Assembly (NCBI RefSeq): GCF_000931445.1
Contig: NZ_CP010849.1
Coordinates: 2,356,001 to 2,420,000, forward strand
Origin: Streptomyces cyaneogriseus subsp. noncyanogenus
GTDB lineage: Bacteria; Actinomycetota; Actinomycetes; Streptomycetales; Streptomycetaceae
Length of the DNA stretch: 64,000 nt
Reading direction: 5' to 3'
Below the pieces are notes generated by a model. That model saw nothing but the letters and a program-made list of their open reading frames with translations, was not told where the DNA came from and did no database searches. This document shows positions 30,224-39,150 of this stretch, in pieces. Each line of letters opens with the position of its first letter. The stretch's first letter is position 1. The position numbers and the translations under genes are program-made.

Positions 30224-33220
30224 TCACCCCCCGTAGAACAGCTCCTCGACGACCCCCCGGGCCCGTCGCGCGGTGCGCCGGTAGGCGTCGAGCATGTCGC
30301 CCACGTGCCCCGGCCCGTACCCGAGGTACCGCCCGACCGCGGCCAGCTCCCGGCTCTCGGTGGGGAAGGTGTCCCCCGCCCGCCCCCGCACCAGCATCAC
30401 CGCGTTGCGCACCCGCGTCGCCAGCACCCACGCCTCGTCCAGCACCGCCGCGTGCTCCTCGGAGACGAGTCCCGCCTCGCGGGCCGCGGCCAGCGCCTGC
30501 CGGGTGCGGGTGGTCCGCAGCCCCGCCTCGGCGCTGCCGTAGCGCAACTGGAACAACTGCACGGTCCACTCGACGTCGGACAGCCCGCCCGGCCCCAGCT
30601 TGGCGTGGAGTTTCGGGTCGACCCCGCGCGGCAGCCGCTCGGACTCCATCCGGGCCTTCAGCCGCCGGATCTCGCGCACGGCCTCCTCGTCCAGCCCGCC
30701 CGCCGGATACCGCAGCGGGTCGACGAGCTCGATGAACCGCCGCCCCAGGTCCTCGTCGCCCGCCACGACCTCCGCCCGCAGCAGGGCGTGCGACTCCCAC
30801 GCCAGCGACCAGCGCCGGTAGTACGCCTCGTACGACTTCAGGGTCCGCACCAGCGGCCCCGACTTGCCCTCGGGCCGCAGACCGGCGTCGACGATCAGCG
30901 GCGGGTCGGCGCTCGGCTGCTGGAGCAGCCGCCGCATCTCGGCGACGACCTTCCCGGCGGCCTCCGCGGCCTCCCGCTCGTCGACCCCGTCCCGCGGCTC
31001 GTGCACGAACAGCACGTCCGCGTCCGAGCCGTAGCCCAGCTCGTGCCCGCCGAACCGCCCCATGCCGATGATCGCGAACCGGGTCGGCAGGGTGTCTCCC
31101 CAGCCGTCCCGCACCACCGCCCGCAGCGTCCCCGCCAGCGTCGCCGCCGTCAGGTCCGACACCGCCGCCCCGACCCGGTCCACCAGCGGCCCCTGGTCGG
31201 CCTCGGCGGGCTGCGCCTCGGTGCCGTAGGAGCCGACGATGTCGGCGGCGGCCGTACGGAACAGCTCCCGCCGCCGCACCCCGCGCGCGGCGGTGACCGC
31301 CTGCGCCGCCCCGTCGGCGCGGCGGACGGCCGCGAGGATCTCCTGCTCCAGCGGGGCCCGCCCGCGCGGCGCGAGCCCCCCGCCGTCGCCGTCGCCGAGC
31401 AGCGCCACCGCCTCGGGGGCCCGCATCAGCAGGTCGGGGGCGAGCCGACCGGCGGACAGGACGCGGGCGAGGTTCTCCGCGGCGGCGCCCTCGTCGCGCA
31501 GCAGCCGCAGGTACCAGGGCGTCTTGCCGAGCGCGTCCGACACCTTGCGGAAGTTGAGCAGGCCGGCGTCCGGGTCGGCGGAGTCGGCGAACCAGCCGAG
31601 CAGGACCGGCAGCAGGGTCCGCTGGATGGCCGCCTTCCGGGACACCCCGGAGGCCAGCGCCTCCAGGTGCCGCAGCGCGGCGGCCGGGTCGGCGTACCCG
31701 AGGGCGACCAGCCGCTCCCGGGCCGCCTCGGGGCTCAGCCGGGCCTCGCCGGGCGCGAGCTGGGCGACGGCGTCGAGCAGCGGCCGGTAGAACAGCTTCT
31801 CGTGCAGGCGGCGCACGGCGGCGGCGTGCCGCTTCCACTCGCGCAGCAGCGTGGCGACCGGGTCGGTGCGCAGGCCGAGGGAGCGGCCGAGCCGGCGCAG
31901 GTCGGCCTCGTCCTCGGGGACGAGGTGGGTGCGGCGCAGCCGGTGCAACTGGATGCGGTGTTCCATGGCGCGCAGGAAGCGGTACGCCTCGTCGAGCCGG
32001 GCGGCGTCCGCGCGGCCCACGTACCCGCCCTCCGCGAGGGCCTTGAGCGCGTCCAGGGTCGTACGGCTCCTGAGCGAGGCGTCGGCGCGGCCGTGCACCA
32101 GTTGCAGGAGCTGCACGGCGAACTCGACGTCCCGCAGCCCGCCCGGGCCCAGCTTGAGCTGGCGGTCGACCTCGGCGGCGGGGATGTTCTCCACGACGCG
32201 GCGGCGCATCTTCTGCACGTCGGCGACGAAGTTCTCCCGCTCGGCGGCCTGCCACACCAGCGGCTCCACGGCGGCGAGGTAGGCGGCGCCCAGCTCCTGG
32301 TCGCCGGCCACCGGGCGGGCCTTGAGCAGCGCCTGGAACTCCCAGGTCTTGGCCCAGCGCTGGTAGTAGGCGACATGGCTGCTGAGGGTGCGCACCAGCG
32401 GGCCGTTCCTGCCCTCGGGGCGGAGGTTGGCGTCCACCGGCCAGATGGAGCCCTCCACGGTCGTCTCGGAGCAGATCCGCATCATGTGGGAGGCGAGCCG
32501 GGTCGCGGCGCGCAGCGCCTTGTCCTCGTCGGCGCCGTCGGCGGCCTCGCCGACGAAGACGACGTCGACGTCGGAGACGTAGTTCAGCTCGTGGCCGCCG
32601 CACTTGCCCATCGCGATCACCGCGAGCCGGCACAGCGCGGCGTCGTCGGGCGCGGCGGCCCGGGCCAGGGCGAGGGCGGCGCGCAGGGTGGCGGTGGCGA
32701 GGTCGGCCAGTTCGGCGGCGGTCTCGGCGAGGTCGATGGTGCCGCACACGTCGCGGGCGGCGATGGACAGCAGGCAGCGCCGGTAGGCGACGCGCAGCGC
32801 GACGGGGTCGCCGGCCCCGGCGAGGCCGCGTTCGAACTCCGCCACGCCGCGGTGCAGGTCGCTCGGCTCGTACGTGACGAGGGCCCGCCAGTCGCCGGGG
32901 TGCCGGGCGAGGTGGTCGGCGAGGGCCTCGGAGGCGCCCAGGACGCCCAGCAGCCGGTCCCGCAGCGGTTTGGCGGAGGTGAGGGTGTCGAGCAGGGCGC
33001 GGCGGTCGGTGGGGCCGGGCTGCGCCTCCAGCAGCCGCACCAGGCCGTGCAGCGCGAGGTCCGGGTCGGCGGTGGCGCCGAGCGCTTCGAGCAGCACCGG
33101 GTCGGTGCGCAGCGAGGCCGGCTCCGCGCCGTCCAGCAGCCGCTCGGCGGCGGACGGATCGGTGAAACCGTGCCGCAGCAGTCGCGTGAAGGTGCTGCTC
33201 CTGCGCCCCGGCGCCGTCAT
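30224..33220 (-). CDS. glnE: Bifunctional glutamine synthetase adenylyltransferase/deadenylase
   Basis: A 998-residue cytosolic enzyme that adds and removes AMP on GSI (GlnA Y397) to set its activity. The two nucleotidyltransferase halves both show their metal-binding acidic motifs: YVSDVDVVFVGEA in the N-terminal deadenylase half and GYGSDADVLFVHEP in the C-terminal adenylylase half, each with an RPEG(R/K)xGPLVRT segment and a GGLxDVE(F/W) motif. ATG 33220 follows GGGAGG. Its substrate glnA lies 25 kb away and nadE follows upstream, an arrangement usual in Streptomyces. Confidence 0.97.
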   Translation of the reverse strand: MTAPGRRSSTFTRLLRHGFTDPSAAERLLDGAEPASLRTDPVLLEALGATADPDLALHGLVRLLEAQPGPTDRRALLDTLTSAKPLRDRLLGVLGASEALADHLARHPGDWRALVTYEPSDLHRGVAEFERGLAGAGDPVALRVAYRRCLLSIAARDVCGTIDLAETAAELADLATATLRAALALARAAAPDDAALCRLAVIAMGKCGGHELNYVSDVDVVFVGEAADGADEDKALRAATRLASHMMRICSETTVEGSIWPVDANLRPEGRNGPLVRTLSSHVAYYQRWAKTWEFQALLKARPVAGDQELGAAYLAAVEPLVWQAAERENFVADVQKMRRRVVENIPAAEVDRQLKLGPGGLRDVEFAVQLLQLVHGRADASLRSRTTLDALKALAEGGYVGRADAARLDEAYRFLRAMEHRIQLHRLRRTHLVPEDEADLRRLGRSLGLRTDPVATLLREWKRHAAAVRRLHEKLFYRPLLDAVAQLAPGEARLSPEAARERLVALGYADPAAALRHLEALASGVSRKAAIQRTLLPVLLGWFADSADPDAGLLNFRKVSDALGKTPWYLRLLRDEGAAAENLARVLSAGRLAPDLLMRAPEAVALLGDGDGGGLAPRGRAPLEQEILAAVRRADGAAQAVTAARGVRRRELFRTAAADIVGSYGTEAQPAEADQGPLVDRVGAAVSDLTAATLAGTLRAVVRDGWGDTLPTRFAIIGMGRFGGHELGYGSDADVLFVHEPRDGVDEREAAEAAGKVVAEMRRLLQQPSADPPLIVDAGLRPEGKSGPLVRTLKSYEAYYRRWSLAWESHALLRAEVVAGDEDLGRRFIELVDPLRYPAGGLDEEAVREIRRLKARMESERLPRGVDPKLHAKLGPGGLSDVEWTVQLFQLRYGSAEAGLRTTRTRQALAAAREAGLVSEEHAAVLDEAWVLATRVRNAVMLVRGRAGDTFPTESRELAAVGRYLGYGPGHVGDMLDAYRRTARRARGVVEELFYGG

Positions 33221-33724
33221 CCCGGCCTCCCGTCGGATCAAGGTCGTACGCGCCTTCGAGCCTAACGGCAGCGGCGGGGAGGGGCGCCCGCGCGGGGGCG
33301 GGAAACGCGCCGGCCCGGACGGCGGCACCGGCACCGGCACCGGCACCGGCACCGGGAGCGGGAACCGGAACAGGAACGGGAACGGGGATACGACCTGGCG
33401 GCGCGCGCGGGAGAGCAGGGAGCCGGCAAGGCCGAGCAGGCGGGAAAGCCGGGCAGGCCGTCTCCGCGTCCCCGGAGGCGGGCGGCCGGACACCCTGACC
33501 GCGCGGAACGCACGGAACCGCATGAACCCGCCCGAACGGAAGGCAGATTATAGCGATTTCCAGCACTTCGAGGCGCGCGACGGCCGGATGCACCACCGTC
33601 CCGGGCGTGCCGCCGCCCACTCGGTGGCGCCGCGCACCGTTTTCGGTTTCGGTAAGGGAGGACCGTGCGACCGGAGCGGCCGGACCCGCCGGCGGTTCCC
33701 GAAGGCCGACGAAGGAGTCACGCC
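33221..33724. other. 504-bp gap between glnE and VOC gene, with hexamer array
   Basis: No gene is supported here. Frames run upstream of glnE but give low-complexity Pro/Val or Arg-rich peptides and no start site. A tandem hexamer array (33324-33389) is the main structure. At 33545-33555 the AT-rich AGATTATAGCG, and near 33640 the run ttttcggtttcggtaaggg, may belong to promoters of the flanking divergent genes. Confidence 0.6.
33324..33389. repeat. Tandem hexamer (microsatellite-like) array
   Basis: Five exact GGCACC hexamers (33324-33353) run into six degenerate units such as GGGAGC, GGGAAC, CGGAAC and AGGAAC, eleven units in register. The array lies about 100 bp upstream of the glnE start. 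Confidence 0.85.
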
Positions 33725-34174
33725 ATGGACATGACCCTCGAAGTGATCCCCCTGCCCGTCAGCGACATCGACCGCGCCCGCGACTTCTACCGGGACAAGG
33801 TCGGCTTCCACGTCGACATCGACGCGGAGGTCATGCCGGGCATGCGGATCGTGCAGCTGACGCCCCCGGGGTCCGGCTGCTCGATCGCGCTGGGCGACAC
33901 CCTCTGGGAGCTGGCCAAGGGCCCGCGCCCGGCGGCCGGCTCCTACCAGGGCCTCCAGTTGTGCGTCGCCGACATCGAGGCGGCCCGCGCCGAACTGACC
34001 GGACGGGGCCTGGAGGTCTCCGAGCCGGTGCGGTACTCCCCGGACGACGGCGCCACGTTCATGTACTTCACCGACCCGGACGGCAACGGCTGGTCGATCC
34101 AGGAGTACCGGCGCCGGGCGACGGAGCCGCTGCACGAGGTGCTGGCCCACCTGAGGGGCGGGCGCCAGGGCTGA
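33725..34174 (+). CDS. VOC family (glyoxalase/bleomycin-resistance fold) protein
   Basis: This 149-residue protein shows the two beta-alpha-beta-beta-beta units of the vicinal oxygen chelate fold: EVIPLPVSDIDRARDFYRDK at the N-terminus and LQLCVADIEAARAELTGRG later, ending in YFTDPDGNGWSIQEY, the usual DPDGN turn. Metal ligands His/Glu are only partly visible, so it may not be a metalloenzyme. It could act as an antibiotic-binding or isomerase/dioxygenase-type protein; no neighbour narrows this. ATG 33725 is preceded by GAAGGAG. Confidence 0.88.
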   Translation: MDMTLEVIPLPVSDIDRARDFYRDKVGFHVDIDAEVMPGMRIVQLTPPGSGCSIALGDTLWELAKGPRPAAGSYQGLQLCVADIEAARAELTGRGLEVSEPVRYSPDDGATFMYFTDPDGNGWSIQEYRRRATEPLHEVLAHLRGGRQG

Positions 34175-34221
34175 CCGCCCGCCCCCCCCGGCCGCCGGAC
34201 GCGGGCCCCGCCGCCCACCGG

Positions 34222-35976
34222 TCAGGCGCTCTCCCGCCACCCGTTCGTGATCGGCAGCCGCCGGTCCTTCCCGAAGCCCTTGGGGGAGATCTTCGTCCCC
34301 GGCGGGTACTGCCGCCGCTTGTACTCCGCGGTGTCCACCATGCGCAGCGTCTTCGCCACCAGCGCCGGGTCGTACCCGGCCGCGACGATCTCGTCCGCAC
34401 CGCGGTCCCGGTCGACGTACAGCTCCAGGATCGCGTCCAGCACCGGGTAGTCCGGCAGCGAGTCCGTGTCGACCTGGCCCGGCCGCAGCTCCGCGCTCGG
34501 CGGCTTGGTGATCGAGTTCTCGGGGATCGGCGGGGTCTGCCCGCGCTCCCGCGCCGCCCGGTTGCGCCACCGGGCCAGCCGGAAGACGGACGTCTTGTAC
34601 ACGTCCTTGATGGGCCCGTACGCCCCCACCGAGTCCCCGTACAGCGTCGAGTACCCGACCGCCAGCTCCGACTTGTTCCCGGGCGCCAGCACGAGGTGGC
34701 CCTCCTGGTTGGAGATCGCCATCAGCAGCGTGCCCCGCAGCCGCGACTGGAGGTTCTCCTCCGCCAGCCCCGACAGCCCCAGCGACCCCATGTACGCGTC
34801 GAACATCGGCTCGATCGGCACGGTCCGGTAGTTCAGTCCGGTGCGCCGCGCCAGCTCCGCCGCGTCGTCCCTGGAGTGCGCGGAGGAGTACTTCGACGGC
34901 ATCGACACGCCGTACACGTGCTCCGCGCCCACCGCGTCGCAGGCGATCGCCGCGACCAGCGCGGAGTCGATGCCCCCGGAGAGCCCGACCAGCACCGACC
35001 GGAAGCCGTTCTTCGCGACGTACGCCCGCAGACCCACGACGAGCGCCGAGTAGACCTCCTCGTCGTCGTCGAGCCGCTCCGCGTGTCCCCCGGTCAGCTC
35101 CGGTTCGTAGGCGGGCAGCGGCTCCGGCGACAGCACCACCCGGTCGATGCGCAGCCCGTCGTCGACCACGCCCTCCGGCGCGTCCGCCGCCGCGGCCGGC
35201 AGCTCCAGGTCCAGCACCAGGCACCCTTCGGAGAACTGCGGCGCCCGGGCGAGGACCTCCCCGTCGGGGCCGACCACGATCGAGTCCCCGTCGAAGACGA
35301 GCTCGTCCTGCCCGCCGGTCATCGCCAGGTACGCGGTCGTGCACCCGGCCTCCTGGGCCCGCTTGCGCACGAGCTCCAGCCGCGTGTCGTCCTTGTTCCG
35401 CTCGTAGGGCGAGGCGTTGACCGACAGGAGCAGCCCGGCCCGCGCGGACCGCGCCGCGGGCACCCGACCGCCGTCCTGCCACAGGTCCTCGCAGATGGCG
35501 AGCGCCACGTCGACGCCGTGCACCCGCAGCACGGGCATCGTGTCGCCGGGGACGAAGTAGCGGAACTCGTCGAAGACGCCGTAGTTCGGCAGGTGGTGCT
35601 TGGCGTAGGTCAGCACCACCTCGCCCCCGTGGAGCACCGCCCCGGCGTTCTGCGGCGCCCCCGCCGGCTGGCCGTACCTCGGCTGCGCGGTCTCGGAGCG
35701 GTCGAGGTAGCCGACGACCACCGGCAGGTGTCCGAGGTCCTCCTCGGCGAGGCGCGCGGCGAGGTCCCTCAGGGCCGCCCGGGACGCCTTCACGAAGGAG
35801 GACCTCAGGGCCAGGTCCTCGACGGGGTACCCGGTCAGCGCCATCTCCGGGAACGCCACCAGGTGCGCTCCCTGCCCGGCGCAGTGCCGGGTCCAGCGGA
35901 CGATCGACTCGGCGTTCTGGTCCAGGTCGCCGACGCGGGAGTCGATCTGATTCAGGGCGAGGCGTAGTTGAGGCAC
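34222..35976 (-). CDS. nadE: Glutamine-dependent NAD+ synthetase
   Basis: NadE makes NAD+ from deamido-NAD+, ATP and glutamine-derived ammonia. The 584-residue protein has an N-terminal nitrilase-type glutaminase with the catalytic triad E44 (FPEMALTGY), K126 (TYAKHHLPNYGVFDE) and C162 (ALAICEDLW), then an ATP pyrophosphatase domain with the P-loop GLSGGIDSALVA (residues 331-342). It starts at GTG 35976 with no clear ribosome binding site, so the transcript may be leaderless. It makes NAD and also consumes glutamine, placing it beside the glutamine synthetase control gene. Confidence 0.96.
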   Translation of the reverse strand: MPQLRLALNQIDSRVGDLDQNAESIVRWTRHCAGQGAHLVAFPEMALTGYPVEDLALRSSFVKASRAALRDLAARLAEEDLGHLPVVVGYLDRSETAQPRYGQPAGAPQNAGAVLHGGEVVLTYAKHHLPNYGVFDEFRYFVPGDTMPVLRVHGVDVALAICEDLWQDGGRVPAARSARAGLLLSVNASPYERNKDDTRLELVRKRAQEAGCTTAYLAMTGGQDELVFDGDSIVVGPDGEVLARAPQFSEGCLVLDLELPAAAADAPEGVVDDGLRIDRVVLSPEPLPAYEPELTGGHAERLDDDEEVYSALVVGLRAYVAKNGFRSVLVGLSGGIDSALVAAIACDAVGAEHVYGVSMPSKYSSAHSRDDAAELARRTGLNYRTVPIEPMFDAYMGSLGLSGLAEENLQSRLRGTLLMAISNQEGHLVLAPGNKSELAVGYSTLYGDSVGAYGPIKDVYKTSVFRLARWRNRAARERGQTPPIPENSITKPPSAELRPGQVDTDSLPDYPVLDAILELYVDRDRGADEIVAAGYDPALVAKTLRMVDTAEYKRRQYPPGTKISPKGFGKDRRLPITNGWRESA

Positions 35977-36037
35977 GCGCCCAGTGTAATCGTCAGAGCG
36001 ACGCGATGTCCTGGTCTCGCGCCCGCCCGGCCCCCGG

Positions 36038-36664
36038 TCACCGCGGCTCGGCGCCCCGCTCGGCCAGCAGCTCCGCCATGAGCCCGAGCTCCGCCCGCTG
36101 CCCGTCCACCATCCCCTGCGCGAGCCGCTTCTCCGCCGCCACGGTGCACCGGGCGGCGCAGCCCTCGGCCATGTGCACACCGCCCCGGTGGTGGTCGGTC
36201 ATCAGCCGGAGGTAGAGGACCTCCGCGGCCTTCCCCTCCAGCGAGGCCAGCCGTCCCATCTCGGCGTCGGTGGCCATCCCGGGCATGAGCGCCCCGCTCC
36301 CCGGGTCCGGGTCCGCGCGCATGCCCATCCACGTCATCGGCGGATCGGACGACACCTTGGGCAGCCCCCACAGATCGAGCCAGCCCAGCAGCATGCCGCG
36401 CTGGTTGGCCTGGGTCTGCGCGATGTCGTAGGCGAGCCGCCGCACCTCCTCGTCCCGCGTCCGGTCGCGCACCAGGTACGACATCTCCACGGCCTGCTGG
36501 TGGTGCACCGCCATGTCCCGCGCGAACCCGGCGTCGGCCGAGCCGGCGGCGGGGATCCGCGCGCTCCCCCCGTCCCCGGCGTCCCCCGCGACCGCGTAGG
36601 TCAGCGCGCCGGCGGCGAGGAGCACCGCCGCCGCGGCCCCGGCGACCCACCCGGCGCGCCTCAC
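36038..36664 (-). CDS. DUF305 family membrane-anchored protein
   Basis: A 208-residue protein with an N-terminal membrane anchor or signal (AGAAAAVLLAAGALTYAVA) and a DUF305 helical domain outside the cell. Family His/Glu/Met clusters are evident: FARDMAVHHQQAVEMSYL and YLRLMTDHHRGGVHMAE, which look like ferritin-like metal ligands. Two cysteines in CAARC may form a disulfide or bind metal. GTG 36664 overlaps the TGA of the DUF3105 gene (GTGA), so the two are translated as a coupled pair, often seen together in actinobacteria, sometimes with copper handling. Confidence 0.9.
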   Translation of the reverse strand: MRRAGWVAGAAAAVLLAAGALTYAVAGDAGDGGSARIPAAGSADAGFARDMAVHHQQAVEMSYLVRDRTRDEEVRRLAYDIAQTQANQRGMLLGWLDLWGLPKVSSDPPMTWMGMRADPDPGSGALMPGMATDAEMGRLASLEGKAAEVLYLRLMTDHHRGGVHMAEGCAARCTVAAEKRLAQGMVDGQRAELGLMAELLAERGAEPR

Positions 36665-37344
36665 CGCGAGAGTCCCCCGGTGCAGGGCGCGCCCGGCTCG
36701 GGCGTCTGCTCGCCCTGGACGAACTTCTCGAAGAACGCGTCGACGGCCGGGTCGTCCGCGCCGGTCACGGTGCGCTGGTGGCCCCAGGCGGTCAGCACGA
36801 TCGGGTCCTTCTGCCGGTCGTCCGGGCTCATCAGCGAGTACGGCGTCCTGCGCACCTTCGCCGCCAGCGCCTCGACGTCGGCCTTCGGGGCCTTGCCGGT
36901 GTAGGTGACCCAGACCGCGCCGTGCTCCAGCGAGTGGACGGCGTTCACGTTCTTCACCGGCTTGCCGTAGACGTCGCCGTCGCAGTTCATCCAGACCTGG
37001 TGGTGATCGCCGCCGACCGGCGGCTCGACCGGGTACGCCACGTCCTTGGCGACATGCGTCCGCGACAGCGTCCCCTTCCAGGTCCGCACCCCGTCCTCAC
37101 CCGTGACGAAGCGCCCCGACCCGTCCCCGTCGGCCGCCGTGCCGCCGGAGCCGCCCGAACCGCCGGATCCGTCGGACTGCGTCCGGACGAGGAAGACGCC
37201 GCCGGCGACGAGGGCGCAGACGGCCACCACGGCGGCGGCGACGGTGAGCACCCGGGTGCGGCGCTCGCGCGCCTGCTCGGCACGCCGCATCTCCTCTATC
37301 CGTGCCGTACGCGCGGCGGTGCTGCTGTTCTTGGCGGAACCCAT
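36661..37344 (-). CDS. DUF3105 family membrane-anchored protein
   Basis: A 227-residue protein with a basic, charged N-terminus (RIEEMRRAEQARERRTR), one membrane helix (VLTVAAAVVAVCALVAGGVFLV), a Gly/Ser linker and an extracellular DUF3105 domain. The domain shows PPVGGDHHQVWMNCDGDVYG, SLEHGAVWVTY and TAWGHQ; its conserved histidines and cysteine suggest metal binding, although no activity is established. ATG 37344 follows GAAGGGAA. It is the first gene of a two-gene unit with the DUF305 gene and is divergent from glnA2. Confidence 0.9.
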   Translation of the reverse strand: MGSAKNSSTAARTARIEEMRRAEQARERRTRVLTVAAAVVAVCALVAGGVFLVRTQSDGSGGSGGSGGTAADGDGSGRFVTGEDGVRTWKGTLSRTHVAKDVAYPVEPPVGGDHHQVWMNCDGDVYGKPVKNVNAVHSLEHGAVWVTYTGKAPKADVEALAAKVRRTPYSLMSPDDRQKDPIVLTAWGHQRTVTGADDPAVDAFFEKFVQGEQTPEPGAPCTGGLSR

Positions 37345-37713
37345 GGGGTGTTCCCTTCGGGGAAACGAGGGCCGGTGGAGTGGGCTGATCGTAATGGGGG
37401 ACGAGGGACTGGCGTAGAGGGCCGGAAAGGATCTGTCCCGAGCGGCACCCTGGAATGGCCCGATCGAACACCTGCCCTCTACGCTGCCGGAAGAGACACG
37501 GCCGTTACGGATGCCGGTCCCGGCAGGCAAGATGGCGACAGAGCAGCACCTCCGCGTACGCGGCCGTGAGCACGGCGTTCAGACCGGGGTCGGCCGGCCG
37601 ATCCGGGTCCGCAACGCGCAGGAAACGGTCCTGTGGTGGGATGCTCACGTGCCCGACCGCCTCCCGCGGTACCGGAACAGGCGGCCTGACCAGCAAGGAT
37701 GGGGAAGCGGAAG
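37345..37713. promoter_or_regulatory. Divergent DUF3105 / glnA2 promoter region with spaced inverted repeat
   Basis: No gene is seen in these 369 bp. An exact 11-bp inverted repeat, GCGTAGAGGGC at 37412-37422 and its complement at 37474-37484, is split by 51 bp and could bind a regulator at both sites. A GlnR box like those of glnA and glnII is not evident. Confidence 0.55.
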
Positions 37714-39075
37714 ATGGACAAGCAGCAGGAGTTCGTGCTCCGGACACTGGAGGAGCGCGACATCCGGTTCGTACGCCTGTGGTTCACGGACGTGCTGGGC
37801 TTCCTCAAGTCCGTCGCCGTGGCCCCCGCCGAGCTCGAGCAGGCATTCGACGAGGGCATCGGCTTCGACGGCTCCGCGATCGAGGGCTTCGCCCGCGTGT
37901 ACGAGTCGGACATGATCGCCAAGCCGGACCCGTCCACCTTCCAGGTCCTGCCGTGGCGGGCCGAGGCCCCCGGCACCGCCCGTATGTTCTGCGACATCCT
38001 CATGCCGGACGGCTCCCCGTCCTTCGCCGACCCGCGCTATGTCCTCAAGCGGGCCCTGGCCCGCGCCTCCGACCAGGGTTTCACCTTCTACACCCACCCC
38101 GAGATCGAGTTCTTCCTGCTGAAGGACAAGCCGGTCGACGGGTCGGTGCCCACCCCCGCCGACAACTCCGGGTACTTCGACCACACCCCGCAGAACATCG
38201 GCATGGACTTCCGCCGCCAGGCCATCACCATGCTGGAGTCGATGGGCATCTCGGTGGAGTTCTCCCACCACGAGGGCGCCCCCGGCCAGCAGGAGATCGA
38301 CCTGCGCTACGCGGACGCGCTCTCCACGGCCGACAACGTCATGACGTTCCGCCTGGTGATGAAGCAGGTCGCGCTGGAACAGGGTGTCCAGGCGACCTTT
38401 ATGCCGAAACCGTTCTCCGAGCACCCGGGCAGCGGTATGCACACGCACCTGTCCCTCTTCGAGGGCGACCGCAACGCCTTCTACGAGTCCGGCGCCGAGT
38501 ACCAGCTCTCCAAGGTCGGCCGCTCCTTCATCGCGGGCCTGCTCAAGCACGCCGCGGAGATCTCGGCGGTCACCAACCAGTGGGTGAACTCCTACAAGCG
38601 CATCTGGGGCGGCTCGGAGCGCACCGCGGGCGCCGGCGGCGAGGCCCCCTCGTACATCTGCTGGGGCCACAACAACCGCTCGGCCCTGGTCCGCGTCCCC
38701 ATGTACAAGCCGGGCAAGACGGGTTCCGCCCGCGTCGAGGTCCGCTCCCTGGACTCCGGCGCCAACCCCTACCTCGCCTACGCCGTCCTGCTCGCCGCCG
38801 GCCTGAAGGGCATCGAGGAGGGCTACGAGCTGCCGCCGGGCGCCGAGGACGACGTGTGGGCCCTGTCCGACGCCGAGCGCCGCGCGATGGGCATCGAGCC
38901 GCTGCCGCAGAACCTGGGCGAGGCCCTGACGCTGATGGAGCGCAGCGATCTGGTCGCCGAGACCCTCGGCGAGCACGTCTTCGACTTCTTCCTGCGCAAC
39001 AAGCGCGCCGAGTGGCACGAGTACCGCTCCGAGGTCACCGCGTTCGAGCTGCGGAAGAACCTGCCGGTGCTGTAA
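37714..39075 (+). CDS. glnA2: GlnA2, glutamine synthetase-like (gamma-glutamylpolyamine synthetase type)
   Basis: A 453-residue GSI-fold protein. Ligand motifs are present (GFDGSAIEGF, EIEFFLL, HPGSGMHTHLSLFEG, NNRSALVRVP), but the adenylylation tyrosine region reads EDDVWALSDAE, with Trp where glnA has Tyr397, so GlnE control is unlikely. From literature memory, S. coelicolor GlnA2 glutamylates polyamines rather than ammonium; that specificity is known for the family, not shown here. ATG 37714 follows GGGGAAGCGG. Oddly, its last 28 codons and stop lie within the left attachment repeat of an integrated element, so the 3' end is partly donated by the element. The protein remains intact. Confidence 0.93.
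   Translation: MDKQQEFVLRTLEERDIRFVRLWFTDVLGFLKSVAVAPAELEQAFDEGIGFDGSAIEGFARVYESDMIAKPDPSTFQVLPWRAEAPGTARMFCDILMPDGSPSFADPRYVLKRALARASDQGFTFYTHPEIEFFLLKDKPVDGSVPTPADNSGYFDHTPQNIGMDFRRQAITMLESMGISVEFSHHEGAPGQQEIDLRYADALSTADNVMTFRLVMKQVALEQGVQATFMPKPFSEHPGSGMHTHLSLFEGDRNAFYESGAEYQLSKVGRSFIAGLLKHAAEISAVTNQWVNSYKRIWGGSERTAGAGGEAPSYICWGHNNRSALVRVPMYKPGKTGSARVEVRSLDSGANPYLAYAVLLAAGLKGIEEGYELPPGAEDDVWALSDAERRAMGIEPLPQNLGEALTLMERSDLVAETLGEHVFDFFLRNKRAEWHEYRSEVTAFELRKNLPVL
38988..39074 (+). repeat. attL: element end inside glnA2 3' coding sequence
   Basis: These 87 bp match 55393-55479 with a single substitution (G39054 versus C55459): 66 bp perfect, then 20 bp perfect. Read in glnA2 frame both copies encode the same residues, the difference being synonymous (CGG/CGC, Arg). 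The stop is TAA here and TAG in the right copy. Confidence 0.95.
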
Positions 39076-39096
39076 GGGCAGGTCAGCGCAGGTTTT

Positions 39097-39111
39097 CCGC
39101 TGATTCAGCGG
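39097..39111. repeat. Short palindrome CCGCTGA-T-TCAGCGG near attL
   Basis: A perfect 7-bp inverted repeat 22 bp past the glnA2 stop, inside the element. It may be a recombinase accessory site or part of the terminator region. Confidence 0.4.
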
Positions 39112-39144
39112 ACGGGGCCGTCGGTCGTGGACCGCCGGCCCCGT
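39112..39144. terminator. Element-supplied terminator for glnA2 / int
   Basis: ACGGGGCCG (39112-39120) pairs exactly with 39136-39144. It sits between convergent glnA2 and int and replaces the original glnA2 terminator, now at 55499-55526. Confidence 0.65.
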
Positions 39145-39150
39145 GGCGTC

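Noticed and set aside
33221-33523. N-terminal extension of glnE with Pro/Val repeats
   Set aside because: The extension is the translation of the hexamer array, lacks a ribosome site and is not expected in GlnE; the ATG at 33220 has GGGAGG.
38900-39150. tRNA gene as AICE attachment site
   Set aside because: I looked for a tRNA cloverleaf at both ends and found none; the repeat is glnA2 coding sequence.
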